NCBI RefSeq assembly: GCF_049243985.1
Contig: NC_135382.1
Coordinates: forward strand, 23,788,990-23,852,989
DNA from: Paroedura picta
Lineage: Eukaryota > Chordata > Lepidosauria > Squamata > Gekkonidae
Direction of reading: 5' to 3'
DNA length: 64,000 nucleotides
Shown here: piece by piece, positions 1 to 53,769 of the stretch
Position numbering within the stretch: the stretch's first letter is position 1
Layout: every line of letters begins with the position of its first letter
Translations under genes and position numbers: made by a program
Notes under the pieces: model-generated
The model's database searches: none
What the model was told of the DNA's origin: nothing
What the model saw: the letters and a program-made list of their open reading frames with translations, nothing else

Positions 1-235
1 AGCCAGGTTTGATTCCCTGCTCCTCCACATGCAGCTAGCTGGGTGACCTTGGGCTCATCACAGCTGTGATAGTGCTGTTCGTACAGAGTAGACCTGTCAG
101 GGCTCTCTCAGACCCACCTATCTTGAAGGGTGTCTGTTGTGGGGAGAGGAAGGGAAGGCCATTGTAAGCCACTTTGAGACTCCTTCAGGCAGTGAAAAGC
201 GGGGTCGAAGAACCAACTCATTCTTCTTCATACCT
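1..235 (+). mobile_element. Sauria-type SINE, 5' end cut by window
   Basis: The sequence runs from the B-box-like GGTTTGATTCCCTGCTCC through the conserved body (CTGGGTGACCTTGGGCTCATC, CTCTCTCAGACCCACCT, TGTCTGTTGTGGGGAGAGGA) to the tail AGAACCAACTCATTCTTCTTC. This is the common squamate SINE with a tRNA-like head and a BovB-like tail. It is part of the 5 kb gene-free upstream region. Confidence 0.75.
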
Positions 236-3200
236 CAGCTCCAACAAAGTATTATGGTGCTGGAAGCAAAATGCTTCAGGACACAAGGAAAGCAAGAGCT
301 CTCAGGGGGGATCAGCAAGAATTTCCCCATCTCCCTCCACCATATGCAAATGTCTTTAATTTTAAGTATCAAAATAAGGACAACAACATTTAAGTCCAAT
401 GGCACCTTTAAGACCAACCAAGATTTATTGAAGGTGTGAGTGTCAACAAAGAGAATCAAATAAACAAAAAACATGGCTATGAAAAGGAATGGGAAGCCAG
501 CACTCAGAAATGTGGCTGAGCAACAAATGAGGCAAATGATTTTGGTGGTCACTATATTTTTATAATTTTTCTGCATTTTGATATTCTCCTGTAGTTACAT
601 GAACATCTTTTCTCCTTTTATACATCTTGCGTAATGTCATTCTATTCCTCTTGCTTCTCTTTGGATTCACCAGTTTGCTACACTGTTCTTTAAAAAGCTT
701 CTGGATTTTGGAATCCACGTTGGTGTTTCATATCTGGACTGTTCTGGAACACTCAGTTCTACCAGTCTCTCTTTAGTTGCATGAAAAGTCCCAACAGGGG
801 TCTGGGGGCTGAATCCGGAATTGTTCTCAGCCGCTCAAAGGAGGGGAGGGCAACACCTCAACAGCCTATTGCTTGTACACCCTCAGAAATGTTGCCATTA
901 TTCGAAGGTACAGTTTTTGCCAAAAATCTTAATCAAAGTATTTGCAAATTGCCAAAACAACCACTTTATTTTCACATTGGGGCTTTGTGAGCCAAGGGAC
1001 AAATGCCAAGCTGGCCCTGTGAAGGTCAGTTTTTATTCTGTGTTCTCCATGAATGGTCCCTTTGAGCCCTTATAATTGACATTCTGAACAGTGAAGCATC
1101 CGTCAGCCCAAGTTCTGATAATGACAATGCCACACCAATGTTATAATTCGTGTCATGGATTTAGCGATTCACCTCTCCATGCTAATCTTTGAATGAAGTA
1201 TATTTTGTTTTCTCCAAGCCACCTCATCTTACCATGGCAATGACTGGGGATGGTTCTCGAGTTCTAAGGGCTCCCTGAGGTGGAAAAAAGGGCTACAACG
1301 GTTTAAGCATGTGGTGTGATCCATGCTTGCCAGAAACCCTGAATCAAATGACAGCCATCGTACAAAACAACAGCCTGTGTTCCTAAGGATGGAACAACAC
1401 CAGAATATGCTAAGATTAGCTGCCTTAGATCAGTCAGGATAATAAACAGAATCTTCCTCAGAACACAAGAAAATAGTTCCCACAGTATAAGAAAGTGGCC
1501 ATCATAACATGTCCTGAATATCAGCGCTTGTTTACGCAGACCAAATATGCCGTTACAAAATAAATTGGGATTAGGAAACTGTGGAATTGAAATTGAAGCT
1601 GTGGGTTTTATTTGGGGGATTTGGCTTCTGAGTAGAACGTCCTTGCTGTACCCCCATTCTAGTTTCCTTTTATCATGGTCAGTATTTATGGATCCATGTA
1701 GAAACTGCTCTGTGCAATTGCATGGAAGTCTTATTTTTTTAAAAAAAGCACTATACTGTGACTCTAATAAGAGAGTCAGTTCTATTATGGTTCTGTGCAA
1801 CTATGATGCTATGAAGCTTTCAAAGAATGCCTGTCTTATGATGCTTAAGAGGAGGATGGCCTCCATAAACATATTGGCTGGAGTTGTTATCCCCTGATGG
1901 AAGCATTTGTCATGTATATACATGTTATGTGCCAGAGGCATTTATGGCAGCAGAGGTTGTTTGGTCTCTGTAGAGAGACGAGAATGTTTAGCATTCTGTT
2001 TTTGTCTGTAAAACTGTGAAGCACTTACCCCGTTGAACTGTTTTGGTTTGGGCCTTTGTGTGTACTTTGCTAGCCCTATGTTCTGAGGTATGGCGACATG
2101 GGGGCACCATGAAAAGACACACATGAGAGTGTCAGTTCTGCAAGAGTGCAAACTTTACGATACTTTTACAGAGTTGGGGTATTTTGTGAGGGGGCATCTC
2201 TTTGAGGATTCCTTATTATAGTAATTCCCAAAGAGATATTAATGGCTAAGAACTAACTGCATTATATAATCTTACTGAGCTGGGATTTTTCTGTGGAACT
2301 AAAAGGCAATTTAACTGAGTAGCTTTCCGAACTGTGTATGTGTTGTCCTTTCAAGGGGCTTTCTTGTGGGAGGTGTCAGGTGCAGAGGGCCCTATCAAGG
2401 CAAGTTGTATATAGAAAAAAAGTAAGCACAAGAAAATGATCAACCTAGCCTTCACCATAGCAGGCCTGCCTTTCTTGTGCTCTTTATCTGTACGGAAGAA
2501 TGTGTGACATAAAGGAAATTCACATGCAGTGTATTGTGACGGGGGAGGCGGTCTGCGTTTTGAAGCCAGTCTGTAGACGCATTTTTGGAGGAGTGGCTGT
2601 GTTAGTTTGTTACAACCAAGACTAGAGTTAATTTCATGTCACCTGAAAGACAATGTTTTTTGTAACACAGCATTTGTGGGCTAGAATCTGCAATCAGATG
2701 CATAGATTATATTGATGGCAGTTTTATTCCACCCATGACAATTTTATTCCACTCATCCTTCAAGAAGTTCAGGTTCAGAAGTTTTGTGCCAGAGCCTGAT
2801 TTTCAAGTCTGGTAACTCTGAGATCAGCAGAAGAATATCCCGAAAGACTGAAAATATTCTCCCAGTGGTTTATGAGTCTTGCCATGAGGATTGCCAGCAG
2901 ACTGGAGAAAAGTATCTGTCCCTTTAATAGAGGTTTAATGTTTGGCAATGTGCTGTTAAAGCCTTTCATGTCATAGAGGTAAAGAACACCCCATTATGCC
3001 TCTATTAAAAGGACAGAACATTTTTCTCCAGGTTTGTTGGCCATCCTAATTGCCACTTTTGAGGTCAAGCTTGTGCCCATCCATTCTTTTCTGCAGACTT
3101 GTTTCTCTGGTGCAGGGAACAAGAAAACATTGTTTGTAGATGATGGTGTATTCTATCAGATTAGGACGGAGAACAGGTGAAGTGAGCTCCTGCAGGTTTG

Positions 3201-4271
3201 TAGGGCTGATGTTATTTGATCGTGAAGTAATTACAGTAGGCAAGAGAAACAGAAACACAATCTGATTTTTCAGATTCCTGAAACTGCCCAAACTGGGGTT
3301 ACTACATATTTATTGTCGCCGTCAAAAAAAGAAGAAGAAAAGAATGCTAAGCAGGCATTAGGCTGATTCAAACAAATGGAGCCAGTTTGAGGAACAATTG
3401 CTAGGAAGTCTGCAAGTGTGAATAGCAAAGGAAGGATAAAACACTGTTCAGGATTTCACACTTGAAAACACCCTGTCCTCTTATTTTGAATTGTTCTTCC
3501 AGATCTGCAGTATTGGTTCAATCCGATACAGCCTGCCCACCGTGGATTTAAAAACAAAGAAGCTATTTGCTGTTTTGGTTAACGTTATACCAGGAGAACA
3601 ACATGTATATTATTGACAGCTTGAAGTAAATTTTAGGAGCCTCAGGGTGTGAAATGGCAGCCTAGTGTCCATGTACATAGATTTGAAATGAATACACCCA
3701 CATCTGTCTGGTGCCCATGTTATATGTCTGAATTGCTTTGCGCTGTGTCATTGCACTGATTTCTCTCAAACTGGGTTGCTAATCCCACTTAGGGAAACTC
3801 TTGGAGATTTAGGGTGGAACCTGGAAAGAGGAACTTTGGGAAGGGGAGGGGAAGGTCTTCAATGGGATATCATATCATCCAAACTCCAAAGAAGCCATTT
3901 TCTCGAGGAGAGCTGTTCTCTGCCATCTAGGTTTGCCAGCTCTGAGTTGGACAATTTGCAGTAGAGCCAGGCATGAGCAGGATATGAGGCAGGAAGGGAC
4001 CTCAGTGTTGTACAATGCTATGAAGTCCACCCTCCGGAGCAGCCATTTTCTCCAGGGTAACTGATCTCTTTAGACTGGAGAAGAAGGGATCCCCTGGGAA
4101 CTAGCATCCCCATCTGGAGATCTATTTCTGGGAGATGTCCAGGCCCCACTTGGAGGTTAAAGCAAAACAAACAAACAAACAAACAAACTGAAGTACAGTT
4201 ATACAAAAGACAGTTTGCAAAAGAACAAAATCCACTGTGTAAAGACAACACAAAAAGAATAGGTGCAATGT
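236..4271. other. Gene-free region upstream of BBS2
   Basis: I see no exon with recognisable protein similarity here. It holds a fragment of the 'TGGCACCTTTAAGACCAACC' repeat at about 396-440, weak versions of similar repeats (for example near 2586), A/T-rich unique sequence, and an (AAAC)n tract at about 4163-4188. A 165-codon open frame on the minus strand (1303-1800) resembles nothing I know and is probably chance. Confidence 0.6.
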
Positions 4272-4706
4272 GAAGAAAACCTTTTATCAAATACTTTGAA
4301 AGCACAAATACACAAAAATAATATGAAGATTTTAACAAGCTGTAGGAATGCCACTGGAAATGCCAAAATCCAAACGGGGAACCGGTAAGTCACGTGCTTC
4401 GCTCGTGAATGCTTCCTCGGTGAAGCCCAACAAAAACCTTGCTGCACAAGTGCCTAATAGCCTCTGGATAATATTCACATTCTAGTTTATTTCTTCATAG
4501 TTTAATGGCAGAGTGACAGCTCTTCAGACCTTCCTTACAGTCTTTCCTGGTTTGGGGTCCACCGAAGAAGCGGTAACCAGCGAAACACAGGATTTATCGG
4601 TTCCTCGTTTGGATTTTGGCATTTCCAGTAGCATTCCTACAGCTTGTTAACATCTTCATAATATTTTAATGGATTGTGTCTCTTTTCAAAGCCTTTGATA
4701 AAAGTT
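4272..4706. repeat. Inverted repeat (two about 115-bp arms, about 200-bp spacer)
   Basis: The left arm at about 4272-4390 contains AACAAGCTGTAGGAATGCCA and TGGAAATGCCAAAATCCAAA. The right arm at about 4589-4706 is its near reverse complement, with TTTGGATTTTGGCATTTCCA. The spacer includes GAAGAAGCGGTAACCAGCGA. It looks like a fold-back transposable element or two opposite copies of one repeat; the family is unknown to me. It ends about 130 bp before the BBS2 CpG island. Confidence 0.7.
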
Positions 4707-4920
4707 TCTCCCCCCCCCACCTCCCTGGAGGTTGGCAACTCTATTTGCACTGTTTATCCGTCTTGAATAAAGTACATAAACATTGGGATATCTTCAGTTT
4801 TATACAATCTGTGTGTGTGTGTCATTTTAAGCCGTGTGGACGTGGGAAGGAGAGCAACGCCACGGCCCTCTCTTTGCCACAACTCCCAGGCCTTCTCCGC
4901 TCCGCGCTGAACCCCGGGCA

Positions 4921-4934
4921 GTTTCCACAGCAAC
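4921..4934 (+). promoter_or_regulatory. Candidate RFX X-box of BBS2
   Basis: GTTTCCACAGCAAC is an imperfect inverted repeat that fits the X-box bound by RFX factors (GTNRCC, spacer, RGYAAC) with one mismatch in the left half. It lies 180-193 bases before the BBS2 start codon inside the CpG island. RFX-driven X-boxes are known in promoters of cilium genes, BBS genes included. Function here is inferred from motif and position. Confidence 0.6.
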
Positions 4935-5113
4935 GGCCCAGCGGCTATGACGCCATGACGCTCGACGCCGGGGCCTGTCTGTCAACGGAGAATCGCCCGG
5001 GGCCCACTTGAAGCGGCGGCGGAGGAGGAGGCCGGGGCGGCGGCGGCGCTGAGGGCCTAGGCTCGGTTCTCTTCCTCTACCTCCCGGCTCTCTTCCCTCC
5101 CCGGCGAGCCGCC

Positions 5114-28099
<22,986 letters not shown>

Positions 28100-28298
28100 T
28101 GGGCACGGACGGCGGAGTGCGTCCGGATGATCTTCGCAGTAGGCCACCAAGTCAGAGACACGAGCAGATAGCGGCAGGCTGGGTCTCGCTTATCCTGCCC
28201 CATCAGCCCCAGTGACAGCTCAGTAAGCAGAACCCTAGCTCAGAGTAGGACGTGCTGGTATAGTGAGGCCGTGGGGTGTGGGCTCTTCTCTTCTAAAG

Positions 28299-28434
28299 CA
28301 GGGGTAGTCAACCTGCGGTCCTCCAGATGTCCATGGACTACAATTCCCATGAGCCCCCGCCAGCCTTTGCTGGCAGGGGCTCGTGGGAATTGTAGTCCAT
28401 GGACATCTGGAGGACCGCAGGTTGACTACCCCTG
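28299..28434. mobile_element. hAT-like fold-back MITE just 3' of the BBS2 stop
   Basis: 136 bp palindrome with a perfect 8-bp duplication TTCTAAAG (28291-28298 and 28435-28442). It starts 200 bases after the BBS2 stop codon, so it probably lies in the BBS2 3' UTR. Confidence 0.92.
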
Positions 28435-29043
28435 TTCTAAAGGACATGGAGGTAAAGAGCACACAAGTGGTGAAGGAAAAGAGATTTTATTAGGTCACCT
28501 ACAGAAGAATCGGTACGAGAAAATAATACACTTATGCCTCTTCAATGATCAGGAACCCCTGGAGAACAAGAACAGATTCACCGTTGCGTAGGATGGTTTC
28601 GGTCTGCGCTGTGGTCTCGTTCCGGTGTGTGTGTGTGTGTGTGTGTTTTTTGTCTGTTGTTCTCTTGGTGCTCCTGACAGTTGAAGAAACATAAGAATAT
28701 TATTTCCTTGCATTGATTCTTCTGCAGCTGAGATTTTTACTCTCCGTCACCATTGGTGCAATCATTGCCTCCATATCCCTTAGAGGAAAATAACTGTTGC
28801 CCCTTAGCAATCCATGTGCTTAGTTCTCTCTACAAAACAGATCGCTTGTTCCGTTGTAGGGGTTTGAACAAGGAGAAATATGAAGATTCTTCTATAGTAA
28901 TCTTGTAAGAGGTTCTAAAAAGCTTAGAAGCCCAACAGAAAGGCCCAGTATTTAAAAGAGAAATGCAAAGCAGTTGTAACTCACCTGTTTAGAACTGTGT
29001 ATATTCTATTTTCAGAGTCCATAGTATTTTGCAATAATTTTTC

Positions 29044-29049
29044 AATAAA
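29044..29049 (+). terminator. Candidate BBS2 poly(A) signal (AATAAA)
   Basis: This is the first AATAAA on the plus strand after the BBS2 stop that I could find, about 945 bases downstream, followed by T/G-rich sequence (CATTTGTGCTTTTTG). If it is used, the 3' UTR includes the fold-back element at 28299-28434. Signals of weaker form nearer the stop cannot be excluded. Confidence 0.4.
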
Positions 29050-29329
29050 ACAAGACAGACCTCAGATTCTCTCTCATTTGTGCTTTTTGAACAGCAGTGT
29101 GCAAGGAACCCTTTATATGCTGCTTTTCTATATGTCCCTCCCACAGCAGATTCATTTGCATAATTTGACTTTTCTCTAGCAAGGGGACCCTCCCCCCAAA
29201 AAAACAAAAAACACTTTAACATGTGTATTGGATGACACTGGGTTACAATCACAACCTTCAGCCCAGTCTACCTTACAGGGTTGATGTAAAGGGAGATCCT
29301 TGTATGCCACACTAAAATTTGCAGAGGAA

Positions 29330-29545
29330 TTATTCAAGTGGGTAGCCGTGTTGGTCTGAAGCAGCACAACAAAACAAAATCAGAGTCCAGTGGCACCTTT
29401 AAGACCAACAAAGATTTATTCAAGGCGTGAGCTTTTGAGTGCAAGTGTCTGACGAAGGGTGCCTGCACTTGAAAGCTCTCATGCCTTGAATGTTCGTTGG
29501 TCTTAAAGGTGCCAATGGACTCTGATTTTGTTTTGTTATGCAGAA
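29330..29545. repeat. Palindromic 'gtgttggtctgaag' repeat between BBS2 and OGFOD1
   Basis: The left arm has GGGTAGCCGTGTTGGTCTGA, AAAATCAGAGTCCAGTGGCA and CACCTTTAAGACCAACAAAG. The right arm is its reverse complement, with TGTTCGTTGGTCTTAAAGGT and CAATGGACTCTGATTTTGTT. It is a second fold-back repeat family. Confidence 0.7.
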
Positions 29546-30217
29546 GGAGGCATGTGATAAAAATGTGACTGATAACATTAGCTGCATTGAGCTAGAGTAT
29601 AGTCTTGACCCAGATAGCCAAAAGCTAAGCAGGATCTGCTCGGGTTCATAAATAGATGGGTTGCTACAGAGGCCGGCCATAGAAACCACCTCTGCATGTC
29701 TCTTGCCTTGAAAACTCTATGGGTTTGCAGTAAGTTAGCTTTGACTTGACAAAGAGGAGCAACACAGCTTAGTCACATGTAGCCTTACTCTCTGCTATCT
29801 GTAGTGGATAATAGCTGTGCTGCACAGAGCAATCCTGTTTAAACTGCTGGCCTTGAGTCTCTCCTAGATAGCAACACGCACACCTGCTAGGGACACATCG
29901 CTTCAAAACATTCATGCTGAACTGGGGGGGGGGAGGAGTAAAATAATGCTACACACACACTTCTTTTGCTGTGAATGTGCTGCACATCAAATCTATGGCT
30001 AGGGCACCTACCCTTTAGCACCCCCTCCGCTTTCATTTCCTATAGAATTTTTGTGCTATTGCACTAAAGTCCTGAGCTTGTTAATTTTTAACCAGTTGTT
30101 GCTCAACTATTTCGCAAGCAGAAGAAAGGCAAGATTGTATAAAAACGTAGACAGTTCTTTCAACTTGCAGTAGAAGCTACAACCACTGTCTTCTTCTAAA
30201 GATAACTCTGCTATCAT

Positions 30218-42132
<11,915 letters not shown>

Positions 42133-42777
42133 CCTTCTCCCCTCGTGCGTATTCTCACCTAGAAACTACAAGTCCCATCCTGCCCCGCGGAGCAAGGGCT
42201 GTCCCAGAGAGCCGTTTCTCCAATCATGAAGGCGGAACCACAGAGGGAACTTCTATCCGATGATATCTATGGCTTCTCTCTCTCCCCCGATTTCTTTCCT
42301 AACCAAGAATGGTGGCGAAACACCATAGAGAGTGAAGACTAGAGCGACAGACCGCTCGCGCTTCCGCAGGGCGGCGTATTCATTGCTGACTCTGTTCTGT
42401 CCCCCCCATGTGTTGGGGTGCGGAACCGCAGACCGACGCTTGCGCCTGTGTTTGCCTTCTCTCCAGAGACGGAGGATGAAGGAGCCAATGGGAACCTCGA
42501 AGGCGTTCTTCCTTCCACCAATAGGAGCGCGCGTTTCTCCCGCGGCCGTCCTCGTGGGTGGTGGCGTCCCCACCAATCGGGTGCTGGCGATCGCGAAGGC
42601 CGGGCCTCGCCCGCTCTTTCTCCTAGAGCGGCGGAGGACGGCCTCTGCCTCTCTATGGTCCCCGGAAGCGTCGCCTGGCGGTTCCGGCGTGGGCTTTGGC
42701 GGGTGTGGGACGGAGCGGAGGTGGAGCGCGGCCGGGGAATGCTTGTGGCCCTTTAGGCTGCTCCGGCCTCCTCCACA
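42133..42777. promoter_or_regulatory. Bidirectional CpG-island promoter, OGFOD1 / NUDT21
   Basis: The start codons of OGFOD1 (minus) and NUDT21 (plus) are 645 bp apart, with dense CpG between them and no TATA box. CCAAT boxes sit at 42220-42224, 42485-42489, 42518-42522 and 42573-42577, the kind of array bound by NF-Y. ACTACAAGTCCCA at 42165-42177 fits the ACTAYRnnnCCCR promoter motif linked to ZNF143/THAP11. The long open frames on both strands here are a by-product of base composition. Confidence 0.75.
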
Positions 42778-50980
<8,203 letters not shown>

Positions 50981-51228
50981 ATTTCCTTATACTTAAAGTG
51001 TGCGGCAGAAGCTGTCTCTGTGAGAACAGCTTCAAAATGTAGGACACGTGACGCAAGGATTTCTTTTTTTAATTTCTCTTCCTCTCCGTCCCCTTCTTTT
51101 GCTCCCCAAATTTCTACCATCTGAATAGGAAAGTGGAACCTTGACTGTTTAGATAGTGGAATGATGAGTGTAGTTGCGTTTTAATCACCTATGTTGTAAT
51201 AGTCACCTGATTTTTTTTTTAAAAAAAC

Positions 51229-51234
51229 ATTAAA
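51229..51234 (+). terminator. NUDT21 poly(A) signal (ATTAAA) with UGUA elements upstream
   Basis: ATTAAA follows an A/T-rich run about 250 bases after the NUDT21 stop, and a G/T-rich stretch follows it (TGTGTTACATTGAG...). TGTA occurs at 51038, 51169 and 51195, the RNA element that CFIm25 itself binds. Confidence 0.65.
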
Positions 51235-52508
51235 CAAAAAATGTGTTACATTGAGTTTCACTCTGTGTTTTGAAGAATACAAAGAGACCAGTGAGGGGGG
51301 CCCTTGTTGGGTGGCTGGTACCACAGCTTTCTTGGTGAGCCATGGAGGATACAGCTCTCAGTTATTTGAATATTGCTTGGAAAAGCAGCATACCTCAAAC
51401 TGATAGCAAGGCCCTCGCCATATAAGAAATGACTGCGTGCATGGAGTTGAGCTTGCAGCAGGTTCTGAACTTGGGACCCTGAAAGATTAGTAGGTGGTTC
51501 AACTTGCATATTTTCTCTTGGCCTCCTTCAAAGAAGGGACACCAGCCAGGCAGCTTCTGGACAACGATAGAACAGGCAGCTCATGATGCCTACACAAATG
51601 TTTCAGATGCCTGTCTTAGATGCCTGTCAAAACCTTCCTGATACATGCTGCTCTTGCCTCTGGTTACCGGTTGTCTCTGCATTGACCTCCCCCAATGGAA
51701 CCCAGACTTGACATATGACAATGACTTCAGACCCCTCGGAGCGTTTGAATTCTGTCTAATAAATTGGGGTTTGCTGGTTAACACCAAACCAGGTTTTCCA
51801 AATAGAGTTTGCAGCTGTTCTGCAAGCCGTTGTTCTACTGCGTCCTTTCGGTCGTCTGGTCATAGGCATGGCAATATTAGAAGGATTTCCTCCCCTGCTA
51901 GCAGGCACAGGAGGCGAGAAGCAGACAAAAGGTTTATGCACAAAATGGGACTTGTTGCTAAAGTATGAGCAACTTGAGCTTATTGCCCAAACGTGAAAGC
52001 AATCAAGGTCAGAACTTGGGGGCTGGGCAGGAGGCAGACATGAAGGCCAGAGAACTCTGGCATAGGGAAAACTTCCAGGGCCATTAATGTTTCCGAGTTG
52101 CAGAGAGAATGTATTACAATTGATTCGAGGAAGTCAGTTTCTCTTGCAAAACTTTCATATAGAGGCATGTTGAACATCTGTCAACGAACCTTCTATATTA
52201 ACATCCATAACGCTACTGAACTATTATTGTTAGGTTCTGTCAGGTAGTTTCTTACTCATGGTCACTTTATGGATTATATGTGCTGTTAGTTCAGACCAGT
52301 TAGCTTCACTCCCAGCTACCTTCTATGCAAGAATCTTATCTGCAGTTCAGATTTTGCTGTTGTGTGAGGACAATAACCGCTTTTAGCTTCAACAAATGTT
52401 GATTTCCATTTCCAAGTAACTGTTGTTAACTTTTGGTGCCCACCGGTATAAATCTGAATTACGCTTTATTTCAGTTTCAATTCTAAATCACATTTTGTTT
52501 CTCTACAT

Positions 52509-52720
52509 CAGCTTTTCTCAACTTTTTAACCATTGAGAATCCCCTGAAACATTCTTCAGGCGTCAAGAAACCTCCGAAGTGACATGATCATTCTGAATAT
52601 AGCTGTGTACATGCCCACCTGGGGCCCCTCCCCTTCCCATCCCCTCTAGGCCCTACACTGGCCATTTTCGGAGGGGAGGGCAGGTCAACCTGACCTTATA
52701 TGGTCATAACACCCAATAAA
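52509..52720 (+). mobile_element. hAT-like DNA transposon remnant between NUDT21 and AMFR
   Basis: CAGCTTTTCTCAACTTTTTA and AGAATCCCCTGAAACATTCT match in style the start of old hAT elements. A copy in the opposite direction is present in OGFOD1 intron 2. Confidence 0.5.
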
Positions 52721-53012
52721 CGTTTAACATACTTTAACGTCTACAAAATCCCTTGAGACTTTCATTGTGCCCACCGATAACCATGGAGCCTGATCAGTTT
52801 ATTGGCCTAACCTGGTTCACAGGATATATGTATCATATATACAGGAGGAGAATGATGCTCTGCATCCAGCGGATGGGAAGATAGTAATCCACAGTGTTAA
52901 TATACAAATGCCACTTGAATCACTATTTAGGTAGGCGCACTTTCTGCTTTTTCCCTGTATTGCAACCAAGTCACACAGAAGCAGTTTATCCTAGTAGCAC
53001 GTGTAGGATATG

Positions 53013-53330
53013 TCACAGGTCCTGTGGTTCCAGGGGCTCCACACTGTAGTCTGAGTAGGGGGCCTTCACACTGATTGTTATGTCTTCATACTTAAGCAGC
53101 TTGTGGACCGCAACAACGAAAAAAGGGTAATACGCAGGCTCTGTTTGTAGCTGGGCATGCATGCAAACCGCGAGCGGCATAAGTGTGAAGGTCCCCTTCG
53201 ATGGTGGGGCATTAGGCTTGTACATCCCACCAAGGTTTGTGAGCACAGTGAAGCTGTCAGTTTGCAAATTTCCAAGTATCCCTGGGAAGGGTTCCCCTGC
53301 AATTACTGGTGCAGCACCAGTTGTGTTCTG
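53013..53330 (-). other. Unassigned coding-looking frame, possible relic exon
   Basis: The minus strand is open for about 105 codons from just after a TAG at about 53330 to a stop at 53013-53015. It reads like real protein rather than random sequence: ILGNLQTDSFTVLTNLGG, then GTFTLMPLAVCMHAQLQTEP, then YYPFFVVAVHKLLKYEDI, ending VEPLEPQDL. I cannot name the family. It has no obvious start context. It may be a terminal exon, a retrocopy fragment or part of an old element. Confidence 0.3.
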
Positions 53331-53484
53331 CTAGAGCTCTGTGAATCCTTAAACTGGCTCTGTTGCTATGGGCCCCCGCATCCTGAAACTGGGCCTGGGG
53401 ATAGACTGACACGATTCGTGTATGTTTTATTTTGATGTACTCTGCCCTGAGTCCAAAGAGAAAGGCTGGGAAATATATGTTTCC

Positions 53485-53668
53485 TTATGTTGCTAGTTGC
53501 GAAGTCGTGTCCCGACCCATCGCGACCCCATGGCCAATGATCCTCCAGGCCTTCCTGTCCTCTACCATTCCCTGGAGTCCATTTAAGTTTGCACCTACTG
53601 CTTCAGTGGCTCCATCCAGCCACCTCATTCTCTGTCCTCCCCTTCTTCGTTTGCCTTCCATCGCATTA
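53485..53668 (-). mobile_element. BovB-like LINE fragment upstream of AMFR
   Basis: CGTGTCCCGACCCATCGCGA, CCCCATGGCCAATGATCCTC and CAGGCCTTCCTGTCCTCTAC are the familiar BovB-related stretch found in ruminant and squamate genomes. Orientation is assigned from the RCACGAC-like end and is tentative. Confidence 0.55.
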
Positions 53669-53769
53669 GGCTCTTCCTTATGTCTCCTGCCCCGAGTCTA
53701 CAGAGAAAGGTCGGAAAACATATAACCTCGGTACGTTTCCCTTTGATGTGCTCCCCCTCCAGCCTAAAG

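Larger units (their letters stand above)
28100..30216. other. Tail-to-tail gap between BBS2 and OGFOD1
   Basis: It holds the probable BBS2 3' UTR, a fold-back element, a (GT)n tract at 28625-28646, the AATAAA at 29044, and the palindromic repeat at 29330-29545. On the minus strand 28486-28491 is another AATAAA, preceded by an open stretch ending ...LVLQGFLIIEEA before a stop. I do not recognise that peptide. Confidence 0.6.
51240..53769. other. Intergenic region NUDT21 to AMFR
   Basis: Mostly unique sequence without recognisable exons. It contains the hAT remnant at 52509, an unassigned coding-looking minus-strand frame at 53013-53330, and the BovB-like fragment at 53485. LINE-like tails (CTGAGTCCAAAGAGAAAGG) flank that fragment. 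Confidence 0.6.

Noticed and set aside
1303-1800. 165-codon minus-strand frame upstream of BBS2
   Set aside because: No domain or family I recognise, no start or splice context; listed only as part of the gene-free region.
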